From the NCBI GenBank assembly GCA_041905785.1, contig JAYRKJ010000023.1, positions 26,399 through 90,398 of the forward strand: a stretch of 64,000 bases of DNA, given 5' to 3'. Each line of letters begins with the position of its first letter. The stretch's first letter is position 1. The DNA is from Roseateles_B sp041905785 (GTDB lineage: Bacteria; Pseudomonadota; Gammaproteobacteria; Burkholderiales; Burkholderiaceae_C). Positions 17,092-25,983 of this stretch are shown here, in pieces. A model generated the notes under the pieces. The model made no database searches and had not been told where the DNA came from. It saw only the letters and a list, made by a program, of their open reading frames with translations. Both the position numbers and the translations under genes were made by a program.

Positions 17092-17871
17092 ATGGGATTT
17101 CTCGCCGGCAAGCGCCTGCTGATCACGGGCGTTCTTTCCAACCGGTCGATTGCCTATGGCATTGCCAAGGCCTGCCACCGCGAAGGGGCCGAACTGGCTT
17201 TCAGCTATGTGGGCGAGCGCTTCAAAGAACGCATCACCGAGTTCGCCGCCGAATTCGACTCCAAGCTGGTGTTTGAATGCGACGTTTCCAGCGACGAGCA
17301 GATCGACAGCCTTTTCGCGCAACTGGGCGAGGTCTGGCCGGAGTTCGACGGCTTCGTGCACTCCATTGGTTTTGCGCCCCGCGAGGCCATTGCCGGCAAT
17401 TTCCTGGACGGGCTCACGCGCGAGAATTTCCGCATCGCCCATGACATTTCGGCCTACAGCTTCCCAGCCCTGGCCAAGGCCGCGGCGCCGCGCCTGCGCT
17501 CAGGCGCCTCGCTGCTGACCCTGTCCTACCTGGGCGCCGACCGCTACGTGCCCAACTACAACACCATGGGGCTGGCCAAGGCCTCGCTGGAGTCCAGCGT
17601 GCGCTACCTGGCCTACGCCCTGGGCGAGCGCAACATCCGCGTCAACGGCATTTCCGCCGGCCCCATCAAGACCCTGGCCGCCTCGGGCATCAAGGATTTC
17701 GGCAAGCTGCTGACCCAGTTCGCCGCCACCACACCCATCCGCCGCAACGTGACCATCGAGGATGTGGGCAACACCGCCGCCTTCCTCTTCTCCGACCTCG
17801 CGGCCGGCATCAGCTCGGAAGTCATCTACGTCGACGGCGGCTTCAGCCACGTGGCCTTGAGTGGTGAATAG
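17092..17871 (+). CDS. fabI: Enoyl-[acyl-carrier-protein] reductase (NADH) FabI
   Basis: Reduces trans-2-enoyl-ACP in the last step of each fatty-acid elongation cycle; it is the triclosan target. The 259-residue SDR protein has the FabI nucleotide-binding segment GVLSNRSIAYGIA and the catalytic Y-x6-K in YNTMGLAK, with SIGFAPRE and DVGNTAAFLFSDLA further along. AAGGAG sits six bases before the ATG. It is monocistronic and ends in a structured terminator region. Confidence 0.97.
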   Translation: MGFLAGKRLLITGVLSNRSIAYGIAKACHREGAELAFSYVGERFKERITEFAAEFDSKLVFECDVSSDEQIDSLFAQLGEVWPEFDGFVHSIGFAPREAIAGNFLDGLTRENFRIAHDISAYSFPALAKAAAPRLRSGASLLTLSYLGADRYVPNYNTMGLAKASLESSVRYLAYALGERNIRVNGISAGPIKTLAASGIKDFGKLLTQFAATTPIRRNVTIEDVGNTAAFLFSDLAAGISSEVIYVDGGFSHVALSGE

Positions 17872-17953
17872 CCCACCCCCTACGCTTCGCGCGCCCCCTC
17901 AAGGGGGCAAGCCCGAGGGCCCGGCAAAGCCGGATCCCCGGGCTTCGCTGAGG

Positions 17954-17990
17954 AAACAAAACGGGACTACGTTGGTCCCGTTTTGTTTTT
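17954..17990. terminator. fabI terminator (copy 1)
   Basis: AAACAAAACGGGAC (17954-17967) pairs exactly with GTCCCGTTTTGTTT (17975-17988) across a 7-nt loop, followed by TT. The A-rich left and T-rich right flanks make it bidirectional. Confidence 0.9.
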
Positions 17991-18074
17991 CAAGGCACGC
18001 ACTCCGAACCCCTCCGATGCCTTCGAGGCAAGACCTGACACCACACGCCCCGCGCCCCGAGCGCTGCACCGACA

Positions 18075-18110
18075 AAACAAAACGGGACCCTCGAGTCCCG
18101 TTTTGTTTTT
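18075..18110. terminator. Second terminator with the same stem (copy 2)
   Basis: The same 14-bp stem is repeated (18075-18088 with 18095-18108), with a 6-nt loop and following T residues. It probably terminates the convergent decarboxylase transcript and also backs up fabI termination. It shares the trailing TTTTTCA-GGCAC sequence with copy 1. Confidence 0.88.
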
Positions 18111-18181
18111 CAGGCACGGAGCTTGGGGATCCGGCTCTGCCGGGCCCTCAAGCTCGCCCCCTTGAGGGGGCTGAGGCCGGA

Positions 18182-18203
18182 CACAAACGGCAAGCCGTTT
18201 GTG
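18182..18203. repeat. Small perfect palindrome next to the decarboxylase stop
   Basis: CACAAACGGC (18182-18191) and GCCGTTTGTG (18194-18203) form a 10-bp stem with a 2-nt loop. Further short GC palindromes follow (GGCCAGGCCCCTGGCC, CGGCGAAGCCG) up to about 18262. They resemble REP-type intergenic units and encode no protein I can support. Confidence 0.6.
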
Positions 18204-18269
18204 CCTGCCGAAGGGCCAGGCCCCTGGCCTGGCGCGGCCTGCAAGGCCGGCGAAGCCGGTAGGGGGTGG

Positions 18270-20528
18270 TCAATCGCGAACACAGTCGACGTAGTAGTGC
18301 GTCTTGCCGTTCTCGTCCTTCTCCGCCACCAGACCATGCACGTCGGTCGCGAAGCCGGGGAACTTGACGTTGAACTCGCGGGTGAACTTGAGGTAGTCGA
18401 CAATCTTCTTGTTGAAGCGCTCGCCCGGGATCAGCAGAGGAATGCCCGGCGGATACGGCGTCAGCAGCGAGGTCGTGACCCGGCCTTCCAGCTTGTCGAT
18501 CTCGACACGCTCGGTGCGGCGGTGCGCGATGTGCGCGTAGGCGTCGCTGGGCTTCATGGCTGGCTCGAGGTCCGAGAGGTAGACATCGGTCGTCAGGCGC
18601 GCGATGTCGCCCTGGGCATAGGCCTCGTGGATGCTCTGGCAGAGATCGCGCAGGCCCATGCGCTCGTAGCGCGGCTGGGCGGCACAGAACTCCGGCATGA
18701 TGCGCCACAGCGGCGCATTGCGGTCGTAGTCGTCCTTGAACTGCTGCAGCGCGGTCAGCAGCGTGTTCCAGCGGCCCTTGGTGATGCCGATGGTGAACAG
18801 GATGAAGAAGGAGTACAGCCCCGTCTTCTCCACCACCACACCGTGCTCGGCCAGGAACTTGGTGACAATGCTGGCGGGGATGCCGGTCTTGGCGAACTTG
18901 CCGCTCATGTCCAGCCCCGGCGTGATCACCGTGGACTTGATCGGGTCCAGCATGTTGAAGCCGGCAGCCAGATTGCCAAAACCGTGCCACTTCTGGTTGG
19001 CCTTGAGCATCCAGTCGGCAGGCTTGCCGATGCCCTCCTCGACCAACTTGTCCGGCCCCCAGACCTTGAACCACCAGTCCTTGCCGTAGTCGCCCTCGAC
19101 CTTGCGCATGGCGCGGCGGAAGTCCAGGGCCTCGGCGATGCTCTCTTCCACGAGCGCCGGACCGCCCGGCGCGTCCATCATGGCCGCCGCGACATCGCAG
19201 CTGGCAATGATGGAGTACTGCGGGCTGGTCGAGGTGTGCATCAGGTACGCCTCGTTGAACAGGTGCTTGTCCAGCTTGACGTTCTGCGCGTCCTGCACGA
19301 GCACCTGCGAGGCCTGGCTGATGCCGGCCAGCAGCTTGTGCGTGGACTGCGTGGCATAGACCATGGCCTCCTTCGGCCGCGCGCGGTTCTTGCCCATCGC
19401 GTGGTAGGAGCCGTAGAAGGTGTGGAAGGCCGCGTGCGGCAGCCAGGCCTCATCGAAATGCAGGGTATCGATCCAGCCGTCCAGCTTCTTCTTGATGGTC
19501 TCGGTGTTGTAGAGCACGCCGTCGTAGGTGCTCTGCGTCAGCGTCATGATGCGCGGCTTGACCTTCTTGGGATCCACACCCTTGAGCAGCGGGTTCTTGG
19601 CGATCTTCTTGCGAATGTTCTCCGGCGCGAACTCGCTCTCAGGGATGGGACCGATGATGCCGTAGTGATTGCGCGTGGGCGTCATGAAGACCGGCACGGC
19701 GCCGGTCATGATGATGCTGTGAAGGATGCTCTTGTGGCAGTTGCGGTCCACCACCACCACGTCGCCCGGGGCCACCGTGTGGTGCCACACCATCTTGTTG
19801 GACGTGGACGTGCCGTTGGTGACGAAGAAGCAGTGGTCGGCATTGAAGATGCGCGCAGCGTTCTTCTCCGACTCCGCCACCGGCCCCGTGTGGTCCAGCA
19901 GCTGGCCCAGCTCTTCCACGGCATTGCAGACGTCGGCGCGCAGCATGTTCTCGCCGAAGAACTGGTGGAACATCTGGCCCACCGGGCTCTTCAGGAAGGC
20001 CACGCCACCGGAGTGGCCGGGACAATGCCAGGAGTAGGAGCCATCCTGGGCATAGTCCATCAGGGCCTTGAAGAAGGGCGGCGCCAGGCCGTCCAGATAG
20101 CTCTTGGCCTCGCGGATGATGTGACGCGCCACGAACTCCGGCGTGTCTTCGAACATGTGGATGAAGCCGTGCAGCTCGCGCAGCACGTCGTTGGGCAGGT
20201 GCTGCGAGGTGCGGGTCTCGCCATAGACGTAAATGGGGATGTCCGCATTCTTGAAGCGGATCTCCTCGATGAACTTGCGCAGGTTCAGCACCGCCGGGTC
20301 CAGCTCAGGCCCGGGGGTGAACTCCTCGTCGTCGATGGACAGGATGAAGGCGCTGGCCCGGCTCTGCTGCTGGGCGAATTGCGACAGGTCGCCATAGCTG
20401 GTCACACCCAGCACTTCGAAGCCCTCTTTCTGGATGGCGTCGGCAAGGGCACGGATGCCCAGACCCGAGGTGTTCTCGGAGCGGTAGTCCTCGTCGATGA
20501 TGACGATGGGGAAGCGGAAACGCAGCAT
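18270..20528 (-). CDS. Orn/Lys/Arg decarboxylase (PLP, fold type I)
   Basis: A biodegradative-type basic amino-acid decarboxylase of 752 residues. The N-terminal wing looks like a receiver fold (IVIIDEDYRSENTSGLGIRAL). The PLP core contains SWHCPGHSGGVAF, TNGTSTSNKMV, HFDEAWLPHAAFHTFYG and STHKLLAG, whose Lys is about residue 398 and forms the Schiff base. The C-terminal domain includes TPYPPGIPLLIPGER. It makes cadaverine, putrescine or agmatine, for acid tolerance or polyamine supply. The substrate cannot be fixed from sequence reading; Burkholderiales copies are commonly annotated as arginine/lysine/ornithine decarboxylases. It is monocistronic and divergent from the nfeD gene. Confidence 0.93.
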   Translation of the reverse strand: MLRFRFPIVIIDEDYRSENTSGLGIRALADAIQKEGFEVLGVTSYGDLSQFAQQQSRASAFILSIDDEEFTPGPELDPAVLNLRKFIEEIRFKNADIPIYVYGETRTSQHLPNDVLRELHGFIHMFEDTPEFVARHIIREAKSYLDGLAPPFFKALMDYAQDGSYSWHCPGHSGGVAFLKSPVGQMFHQFFGENMLRADVCNAVEELGQLLDHTGPVAESEKNAARIFNADHCFFVTNGTSTSNKMVWHHTVAPGDVVVVDRNCHKSILHSIIMTGAVPVFMTPTRNHYGIIGPIPESEFAPENIRKKIAKNPLLKGVDPKKVKPRIMTLTQSTYDGVLYNTETIKKKLDGWIDTLHFDEAWLPHAAFHTFYGSYHAMGKNRARPKEAMVYATQSTHKLLAGISQASQVLVQDAQNVKLDKHLFNEAYLMHTSTSPQYSIIASCDVAAAMMDAPGGPALVEESIAEALDFRRAMRKVEGDYGKDWWFKVWGPDKLVEEGIGKPADWMLKANQKWHGFGNLAAGFNMLDPIKSTVITPGLDMSGKFAKTGIPASIVTKFLAEHGVVVEKTGLYSFFILFTIGITKGRWNTLLTALQQFKDDYDRNAPLWRIMPEFCAAQPRYERMGLRDLCQSIHEAYAQGDIARLTTDVYLSDLEPAMKPSDAYAHIAHRRTERVEIDKLEGRVTTSLLTPYPPGIPLLIPGERFNKKIVDYLKFTREFNVKFPGFATDVHGLVAEKDENGKTHYYVDCVRD

Positions 20529-20690
20529 TGAAGGGCCTCCGAGAACTCGGTCGAAAAATCAAAGGCGCGAAGTGTAGGGCTAGGACGCGACAGCGCAAGG
20601 ACCAATTTCGCTTTGTCGCACAAACAGAACGGCAAGCCGGCAAAAGCCGGGCGATACACTCAATTCACATCATGAAATGAAGGAGGCGAG

Positions 20691-21128
20691 ATGGGATTCC
20701 AAGCATCGACCTGGTGGTGGATCGTCACCGGCGTTCTGGTGGCGACCGAGCTCTACACAGGGACCTTCTACCTGCTGATGCTGGCCCTGGGCACCATCAG
20801 CGCCGCCGTGGCGGCCCATGCCGGCCTGGACCATATCGGGCAGATGCTGTCAGCCGCCGTGGTGGGCGGCCTGGCGGTCACGTTGTGGCACCGCCAGCAG
20901 CTGGCACGCCGAAGCCATGAAGCCCAGGCGCCCGCCGGCCACAACCCGGACGTGGTGCTGGACATCGGCCAGCAGGTGCAGGTCGAGGCCTGGCAGGACA
21001 ACGGCCATGCGACCGTGCGTTACCGCGGCGCGCAATGGCAGGCCCGCTATGCCGGCAGCGGCACACCGCAACCCGGCCCTCACACCATCCGCGGCGTGGA
21101 CGGCAGTGTCCTGCTGCTGGACGCCTGA
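20691..21128 (+). CDS. NfeD-like membrane protein
   Basis: A 145-residue protein with two or three N-terminal membrane helices (WWWIVTGVLVATELYTGTFYLLMLALGTISAAVAAHAG) and a C-terminal OB-fold NfeD domain (IGQQVQVEAWQDNGHATVRYRGAQWQAR, then HTIRGVDGSVLLLD). GGAGG lies upstream of the ATG. It is the short NfeD type that accompanies SPFH proteins, whose gene follows 36 bp downstream. The pair likely forms a membrane-microdomain complex of unclear physiological role. Confidence 0.92.
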   Translation: MGFQASTWWWIVTGVLVATELYTGTFYLLMLALGTISAAVAAHAGLDHIGQMLSAAVVGGLAVTLWHRQQLARRSHEAQAPAGHNPDVVLDIGQQVQVEAWQDNGHATVRYRGAQWQARYAGSGTPQPGPHTIRGVDGSVLLLDA

Positions 21129-21164
21129 CAAGCGGCTCGCCGCATCACTCACAAAGGAGGATTC

Positions 21165-22076
21165 ATGGAACTCATTGCACTGGTGATCCTGATCGCCGCA
21201 GCCATTTTCGTCATCCAGTCGGTCAAGGTCGTGCCGCAGCAGAACGCCTGGGTGGTCGAGCGCCTGGGCAAGTACCACACCACCCTCACCCCGGGCCTGA
21301 GCTTCCTGGTGCCCTTCGTGGACCGCCTGGCCTACCGGCACTCGCTGAAGGAGATTCCGCTGGACGTGCCCAGCCAGATCTGCATCACGAAGGACAACAC
21401 CCAGCTGACGGTGGACGGCATCCTGTACTTCCAGGTCACCGACCCGATGCGTGCGAGCTACGGCTCCAGCAACTACATCATTGCCATCACCCAGCTGGCA
21501 CAGACCACGCTGCGCTCGGTAATCGGCCGCATGGAGCTGGACAAGACCTTCGAGGAGCGCGAGATCATCAACAGCGCCGTGGTGCAGGCCCTGGACGAGG
21601 CCGCGCTGAACTGGGGTGTCAAGGTGCTGCGCTACGAGATCAAGGACCTGACGCCGCCGGCCGAGATCCTGCGCGCCATGCAGGCCCAGATCACCGCCGA
21701 GCGGGACAAGCGCGCCCTGATTGCCGCCTCCGAAGGCCGCCGCCAGGAGCAGATCAACATCGCCACCGGCGAGCGCGAGGCTTCCATCGCGCGCTCCGAG
21801 GGCGAGAAGCAGGCCGAGATCAACAAGGCCCAGGGCGAGGCCGCCGCCATCCTGGCCGTGGCCAGCGCCAGCGCCGAGGCCATCCGCCAGATCGCCGCAG
21901 CCATCCAGTCGCCGGGCGGCGAACAGGCCGTGCAGCTGAAGGTCGCGGAGAAGGCGGTCGAGGCCTACGCGCAGCTGGCCCAGAAGAACAACACGATGAT
22001 CGTGCCCAACAACATGAGCGAGGTGTCCGGCCTTATTGGCACGGCCATGGGGCTGATCAAGGGCAGCAAGCATTGA
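21165..22076 (+). CDS. qmcA: SPFH/Band 7 protein (paraslipin, QmcA-like)
   Basis: A 303-residue stomatin-type membrane protein with one N-terminal anchor (MELIALVILIAAAIFVIQSV). The SPFH core includes VVPQQNAWVVERLGKYHTTLTPGLSFLVPF and VDGILYFQVTDPMRASYGSSNY, followed by a charged helical region rich in EGEKQAEINKAQGEAAAILA. The start has AAAGGAGG at ideal spacing. It forms an operon with the NfeD gene. Family members act as membrane scaffolds and influence proteases such as FtsH. Confidence 0.93.
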   Translation: MELIALVILIAAAIFVIQSVKVVPQQNAWVVERLGKYHTTLTPGLSFLVPFVDRLAYRHSLKEIPLDVPSQICITKDNTQLTVDGILYFQVTDPMRASYGSSNYIIAITQLAQTTLRSVIGRMELDKTFEEREIINSAVVQALDEAALNWGVKVLRYEIKDLTPPAEILRAMQAQITAERDKRALIAASEGRRQEQINIATGEREASIARSEGEKQAEINKAQGEAAAILAVASASAEAIRQIAAAIQSPGGEQAVQLKVAEKAVEAYAQLAQKNNTMIVPNNMSEVSGLIGTAMGLIKGSKH

Positions 22077-22207
22077 GCCTGGTGCGAGCCAGGAACACTC
22101 CTGCCCCGCTGTTTTCGGCCCCCGAGGCCCTCAGGGATCCCTCGAAGACCCTCGAAGAAAATCTTCAAAAATTTGCCAAAGTTTCCTGGAGCCCCAAAAA
22201 ACTGCGC

Positions 22208-22213
22208 TATGAT
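22208..22213 (+). promoter_or_regulatory. Likely -10 element of tRNA-Ser
   Basis: TATGAT is placed 10 bases upstream of the mature tRNA 5' end (22224), a usual arrangement. No good -35 hexamer was found 16-18 bp upstream. Confidence 0.4.
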
Positions 22214-22223
22214 GGCGGGCTTC

Positions 22224-22314
22224 GGAGAGATGGATGAGTGGTTTAAGTCGCACGCCTGGAAAGCGTGTGTGGGTTAACAGCCCACCGCGGGTTCGAATCC
22301 CGCTCTCTCCGCCA
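22224..22314 (+). tRNA. tRNA-Ser (anticodon GGA)
   Basis: The acceptor arm GGAGAGA (22224-22230) pairs with TCTCTCC (22304-22310). The discriminator G and an encoded CCA end at 22314. The anticodon loop CTGGAAA gives GGA, reading UCC/UCU. A long variable arm (GTGTGGGTTAACAGCCCAC region) and the T-loop GGTTCGAATCC are present, as expected for a 91-nt class II tRNA. Confidence 0.97.
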
Positions 22315-22325
22315 CCATTGCCTTG

Positions 22326-22362
22326 AAACGGGCCCCAGACGCGAGTCGGGGCCCGTTTTCTT
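22326..22362 (+). terminator. Terminator of tRNA-Ser
   Basis: AAACGGGCCCC (22326-22336) pairs with GGGGCCCGTTT (22348-22358) across an 11-nt loop and runs into TTTCTTTT. It begins 12 bases after the CCA end. Confidence 0.9.
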
Positions 22363-22376
22363 TTGTCGGTTCATTT

Positions 22377-22410
22377 TGCCGGCTCCTTTGCCGGCTCCTT
22401 TGCCGGCATC
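22377..22410. repeat. Short tandem repeat, 12-bp unit
   Basis: The unit TGCCGGCTCCTT occurs twice in tandem and a third time partially (TGCCGGCATC) just after the tRNA terminator. It is noncoding and may vary in copy number. Confidence 0.6.
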
Positions 22411-22509
22411 GACCTCTGCCCGCATGCCGCCGTGGCGCGCACGGCGCGCCGAGCCGCCATTGAGCCACCATTGAGCCGCAACCCAGCCCTCGGGCTCAGG
22501 CCCGCAGGC

Positions 22510-23790
22510 TCAGACCAGCACTTCCAGGCAAGCCGGATGCCCCAGAAAGCCCTGCGGGCTCGCGCTCGCGCCATAGGCGCCGGACTGGTAGACCACCACG
22601 AGGTCCCCCTCCTGCGCCGCGGGCAGCATCATGCGCTCGGCCAGCAGGTCCAGCGGTGTGCACAGCGGCCCCACCACCTGCACGGATTCCACGGCGGGCT
22701 GGTCCATGCGGTTGCCTATCACCACGGGGTAGTTCTTGCGGATCACTTGGCCGAAGTTGCCGGAGGCCGCCAGGTGGTGATGCAGGCCGCCATCGGTCAC
22801 GAGAAAGACCTGACCCCGCGAGACCTTGCGATCCAGCACCCGCGCCACGTAAAGCCCCGCCTCGCCCACCAAATAGCGCCCCAGCTCCAGCACCAGGTGC
22901 GCCTCGGGCAGCTCGCGCGCGGCCCGGGCCTGCAGCTCGGCGAGATTGGCCGCCACCGGTGCCAGGTCCAGCGGCTGCTCGCCCGGGAAGTAGGGAATGC
23001 CGAAGCCACCGCCCAAGTTCAGGTGCCGCACCGGCGCCGGCGCGTCGGCCGCGAGCCGAAGGGCCAGCTCATAGCTCAGACGCTGGGCCTCGCAGATCGC
23101 CTCGGCGCGCAGGTTCTGCGAGCCTGCGAAAAGATGGAAGCCCTCGAACTGCAAGCCCAGCCGCCCGATGTCGGCCAGCAGGCGCGGCACCTCCTCCGCA
23201 TCGACGCCGAACTGCTTGGGCCCGCCGCCCATGCGCATGCCCGAGCCCTTGAGCTCGAAATCGGGATTCACGCGCACCGCCACGCGCGCCGCCCGCCCCA
23301 GAGCCTGCGAGGCCCGAGCCAGGATGGGCAGCTCGCGGAAGGACTCCACGTTGACCAGCACGCCCGCCTCCACCGAGGCGCACAGCTCCTCCTCCCGCTT
23401 GCCTGGGCCGGCGAAACTCATGTGCCCCGGGTCTGCCCCCTGCGCCAGCGCCAAGCGCATCTCGCCGGCGGAGGCCACGTCGATGCCGTCGACCAGGCCC
23501 ACCATGCAGCCCACCACGGCGGGCAGGGGATTGGCCTTCATCGCGTAATGGAGCTGGATGCCGACGGGCAAGGCCGCGCGCAATTCGGCGGCCCGGCGCT
23601 GCAGCAGAGCGCGCTCGTACACATAGAACGGCGTCTGGCCCAGCGCCGCGGCCAGTTGGCTCAAAGGCCGCCCGCCGACGAGCAGTTCGCCAGCCTGGAC
23701 CGGGAACTGGCGCATCGGTGCATGCACGGGCATGGCCCGCACAGCGTCAACAGCAGAGGCGGCGGCAGGGGCGGCAGGCGTGGTGTCCAT
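22510..23790 (-). CDS. PLP-dependent decarboxylase, exosortase A system-associated
   Basis: Alanine-racemase-fold (fold type III) decarboxylase related to diaminopimelate/ornithine decarboxylases. The Lys near residue 85 in LHYAMKANP holds PLP. HLFAGSQNL, LNLGGGFGIPYF, LELGRYLVGEAG and the C-terminal YQSGAYGASASPQGFLGHP follow. The arrangement with the ligase, ACP and two hydrolases identifies the subgroup found with exosortase A (XrtA) loci. It probably decarboxylates an amino acid used to build a small amine-containing group for an extracellular polymer; the substrate is unknown. Starts at 23790 or 23805 are both possible and neither has a clear ribosome-binding site. It lies 68 bp after the ligase gene. 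Confidence 0.9.
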   Translation of the reverse strand: MDTTPAAPAAASAVDAVRAMPVHAPMRQFPVQAGELLVGGRPLSQLAAALGQTPFYVYERALLQRRAAELRAALPVGIQLHYAMKANPLPAVVGCMVGLVDGIDVASAGEMRLALAQGADPGHMSFAGPGKREEELCASVEAGVLVNVESFRELPILARASQALGRAARVAVRVNPDFELKGSGMRMGGGPKQFGVDAEEVPRLLADIGRLGLQFEGFHLFAGSQNLRAEAICEAQRLSYELALRLAADAPAPVRHLNLGGGFGIPYFPGEQPLDLAPVAANLAELQARAARELPEAHLVLELGRYLVGEAGLYVARVLDRKVSRGQVFLVTDGGLHHHLAASGNFGQVIRKNYPVVIGNRMDQPAVESVQVVGPLCTPLDLLAERMMLPAAQEGDLVVVYQSGAYGASASPQGFLGHPACLEVLV

Positions 23791-23858
23791 GAAGCGTGGG
23801 GGCATCAAGTGTGAAGCGTGAAGTTCGGCGTGCGAAGCCTGACCTGCAGGCGCACAGC

Positions 23859-25511
23859 TCAGCTCGCGCCTGCCAGGGCCTGCTGCTGCAGGCGCTGGCG
23901 GTCGATCTTGCCATTGGGATTGCGGGGCAGCGGGTCGTTCACAGGCAGCAGGCGCGCCGGCACCATATAGGCGGGCATGTGCCTTTTGCAGAAGGCCAGC
24001 AGCGCGGCCGGATCGGCTTCGGCGCCCGCGCCAGGGTAGTACACCACCTCGATGCACTGGCCCAGCTGTTCGTGCGGCAGCCCGTAGGCCGCGCACTCGC
24101 CGACCAGGCCGGAGCGGTACAGCAACTCCTCCACCTCCACCGGACTGACCCGGTAGCCGGAGGTCTTGATCATCTCGTCGCGCCGGCCGATGAAGTAGAG
24201 AAAGCCCTCGGCGTCGCGTCGCACGGTGTCGCCCGAGAAGACGGCGTATTCCGGCAGCTGCAGGCCGGCCTCGCGCCCGCCTACGCCGGGCGGCAGGGGC
24301 TTGTAGCGCTCGGCAGTCTTCTCGGCATCGTTCCAGTAGCCCATGCCCACCAGCGGACCGCGGTGCACCAGCTCGCCGGGCTCGTCCACGCCGCAGACGC
24401 TGCCGTCCTCGCGCAGCACCAGGATCTCGGCGTTGGGGATGGCCCGGCCAATGGAATCCGGCCGGCGGTCCACCTCCGACGGCGGCAGATAGGTCGAGCG
24501 GAAGGCCTCGGTGAGCCCATACATCAGGTAAGGCGCGGCCTGGGGCAGGCGCTCGCGCAGGCGCTCCAGGGTCTCGCGGGGCATGCGCCCGCCGGTATTG
24601 GCGAAGTAGCGCAGGCTGCGTCCCGCCCCTTGCGGCCAGGACAGCTGGGTGAGCTGGATGTAGAGCGGCGGCACGGCCGTCAGCCCCGTGATGCCCTCGC
24701 GATCCAGCGCCTTCAGCAGGTCCTGCGGCAGCAGGTAGTTGAGCAGCACGACCTTGGCGCCGACCAGGAAAGCCGTGCTCAGCTGACTGAACCCCGCGTC
24801 GAAGGACAGGGGCAAGGCCGCCAGCAGCACGTCTCCTTCGTGATTGCCCAGGTACTGCGCCACGCTCTGCGCGCCCAGCACCAGGTTGCGGTGAGACAGC
24901 ACCACCCCCTTGGGCTTGCCAGTGCTGCCCGAGGTGTAGAGGATGGCCGCCATGTCGCTGTCCAGCACCGGCGGCGTCAGGACGGCCGGTGGCGTGGCCA
25001 GCACCTCCGCCCAGTCATGCGTCTGCAGCCCTGTGGGCAGACCCAGCCCCTGGGGGCAGCCATCCACCAGCAGCACCTGCCGCAAGGCCGGGCAGCCGGA
25101 CAGCACCTCGGCCAGGGTTTGAAGGCGCGCACCGGCGGTGATGAGCAGCGTCACCTCGCAGTCCTGCAGGATGTGCGCCACCTGCTCGGCCTTCAGGATG
25201 GGGTTGACCGGCACGAACACGGCCCCCAGCGCCCCGGCGCCAAAGCAGCCGATGACGAACTCCGGGCGCTTGTCCAGGTAGACCGCCACCCGCTGGCCGC
25301 GGGCCAGCCCTTGGGCAGCCAGCCAAGCCCCCATCCGATGCAAGCCTTGCGACAGCCCGGCGTAGTCCAGCTCGCCGCCGTCCCATCCCAAAGCAGGCGA
25401 CGTGGGCCTCTGGCGGGCCTGGAGGTGGACCAGGTCCGCGAGCAGGCGGGGCACAGGAAAGCCAGGAAGGCCTGGGGCTGGAGCTGGGGCAGCGGCAACG
25501 GTCTCTTGCAT
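23859..25511 (-). CDS. Acyl-CoA ligase (AMP-forming), exosortase A system-associated
   Basis: An ANL-superfamily adenylating enzyme of 550 residues. The P-loop-like AILYTSGSTGKPKGVV lies at about 189-204, MYGLTEAFRSTY is the A5-type motif, and YFIGRRDEMIKTSGYRVSPVEVEE includes the hinge. PRNPNGKIDRQ carries the late Lys. It activates a carboxylate as an AMP ester and passes it to a thiol, most likely on the adjacent ACP. It is transcribed away from the ACP gene, sharing a 201-bp divergent region, and is followed by the PLP decarboxylase gene. Confidence 0.92.
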   Translation of the reverse strand: MQETVAAAPAPAPGLPGFPVPRLLADLVHLQARQRPTSPALGWDGGELDYAGLSQGLHRMGAWLAAQGLARGQRVAVYLDKRPEFVIGCFGAGALGAVFVPVNPILKAEQVAHILQDCEVTLLITAGARLQTLAEVLSGCPALRQVLLVDGCPQGLGLPTGLQTHDWAEVLATPPAVLTPPVLDSDMAAILYTSGSTGKPKGVVLSHRNLVLGAQSVAQYLGNHEGDVLLAALPLSFDAGFSQLSTAFLVGAKVVLLNYLLPQDLLKALDREGITGLTAVPPLYIQLTQLSWPQGAGRSLRYFANTGGRMPRETLERLRERLPQAAPYLMYGLTEAFRSTYLPPSEVDRRPDSIGRAIPNAEILVLREDGSVCGVDEPGELVHRGPLVGMGYWNDAEKTAERYKPLPPGVGGREAGLQLPEYAVFSGDTVRRDAEGFLYFIGRRDEMIKTSGYRVSPVEVEELLYRSGLVGECAAYGLPHEQLGQCIEVVYYPGAGAEADPAALLAFCKRHMPAYMVPARLLPVNDPLPRNPNGKIDRQRLQQQALAGAS

Positions 25512-25712
25512 GGTCCGGCCATTGTCCCCGACTTGCCCGCCGAGCCCAGCGATCCGGCCGTGGCCGTGCGAGCGGCGCCGCCCGCCGGCCCCTCCCTCGG
25601 GATGAGGGGGCCCCCGGGCCCGGAACCCGCCCGCGCCCCCAGTTAAGATTCGGCCGCCTTCCCCTGGCGCCCGACGCCGCTCGGGCCGCCATTTCTTTTT
25701 CCCGAACGCCCC

Positions 25713-25964
25713 ATGTCCTCAGCTTCGCACGTGCTCCGCCTTCTCGACGAAACGCTCGGTCTCCAAGGCCGCGCCGCGCAGTTCGATGCGCAGACGCCCC
25801 TGCTGGGCGCCCTGCCGGAGCTGGACTCCATGGGCGTGGTCAGCCTGATCACGGCGCTGGAAGAGCAGCTGGGCATCACCATCGGCGACGACGAGATCGA
25901 TGGCCAAACCTTTGCGACGGTGGGGGCCCTGACCCGCTTCGTCGACGCCAAGCTGGCGGCCTGA
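25713..25964 (+). CDS. Acyl carrier protein, exosortase-cluster type
   Basis: An 83-residue carrier protein with the phosphopantetheine site ELDSMGV (Ser near residue 39). Helices II and III follow (VVSLITALEEQLGITIGDDEID, TFATVGALTRFVDAKL). It is not the fatty-acid AcpP, whose motif is usually DSLD. It is placed to receive the product of the divergent AMP ligase and is followed 19 bp later by the hydrolase genes. Confidence 0.9.
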   Translation: MSSASHVLRLLDETLGLQGRAAQFDAQTPLLGALPELDSMGVVSLITALEEQLGITIGDDEIDGQTFATVGALTRFVDAKLAA

Positions 25965-25983
25965 GGCCGCCCTCGCCTGAACC

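Larger units (their letters stand above)
17893..18171. repeat. Long inverted repeat enclosing two near-identical terminators
   Basis: The arm at 17893-17945 begins GCCCCCTCAAGGGGGC and continues through GGGCCCGGCAAAGCCGG. It reappears in inverted, slightly diverged form at 18121-18171, which ends GCCCCCTTGAGGGGGC. Between the arms lie two terminator hairpins with the same 14-bp stem. The whole unit is symmetric about roughly 18032 and lies between the convergent fabI and decarboxylase genes. Confidence 0.8.

Noticed and set aside
17899..18117. Small open frames across the fabI-decarboxylase intergenic region
   Set aside because: They run through the two terminator hairpins and simply translate the repeated stems; no ribosome-binding site.
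22377..22410. Tandem 12-bp repeats after tRNA-Ser as a CRISPR-like array or attachment site
   Set aside because: Too short, no spacers, no integrase nearby and no direct repeat of the tRNA end seen.
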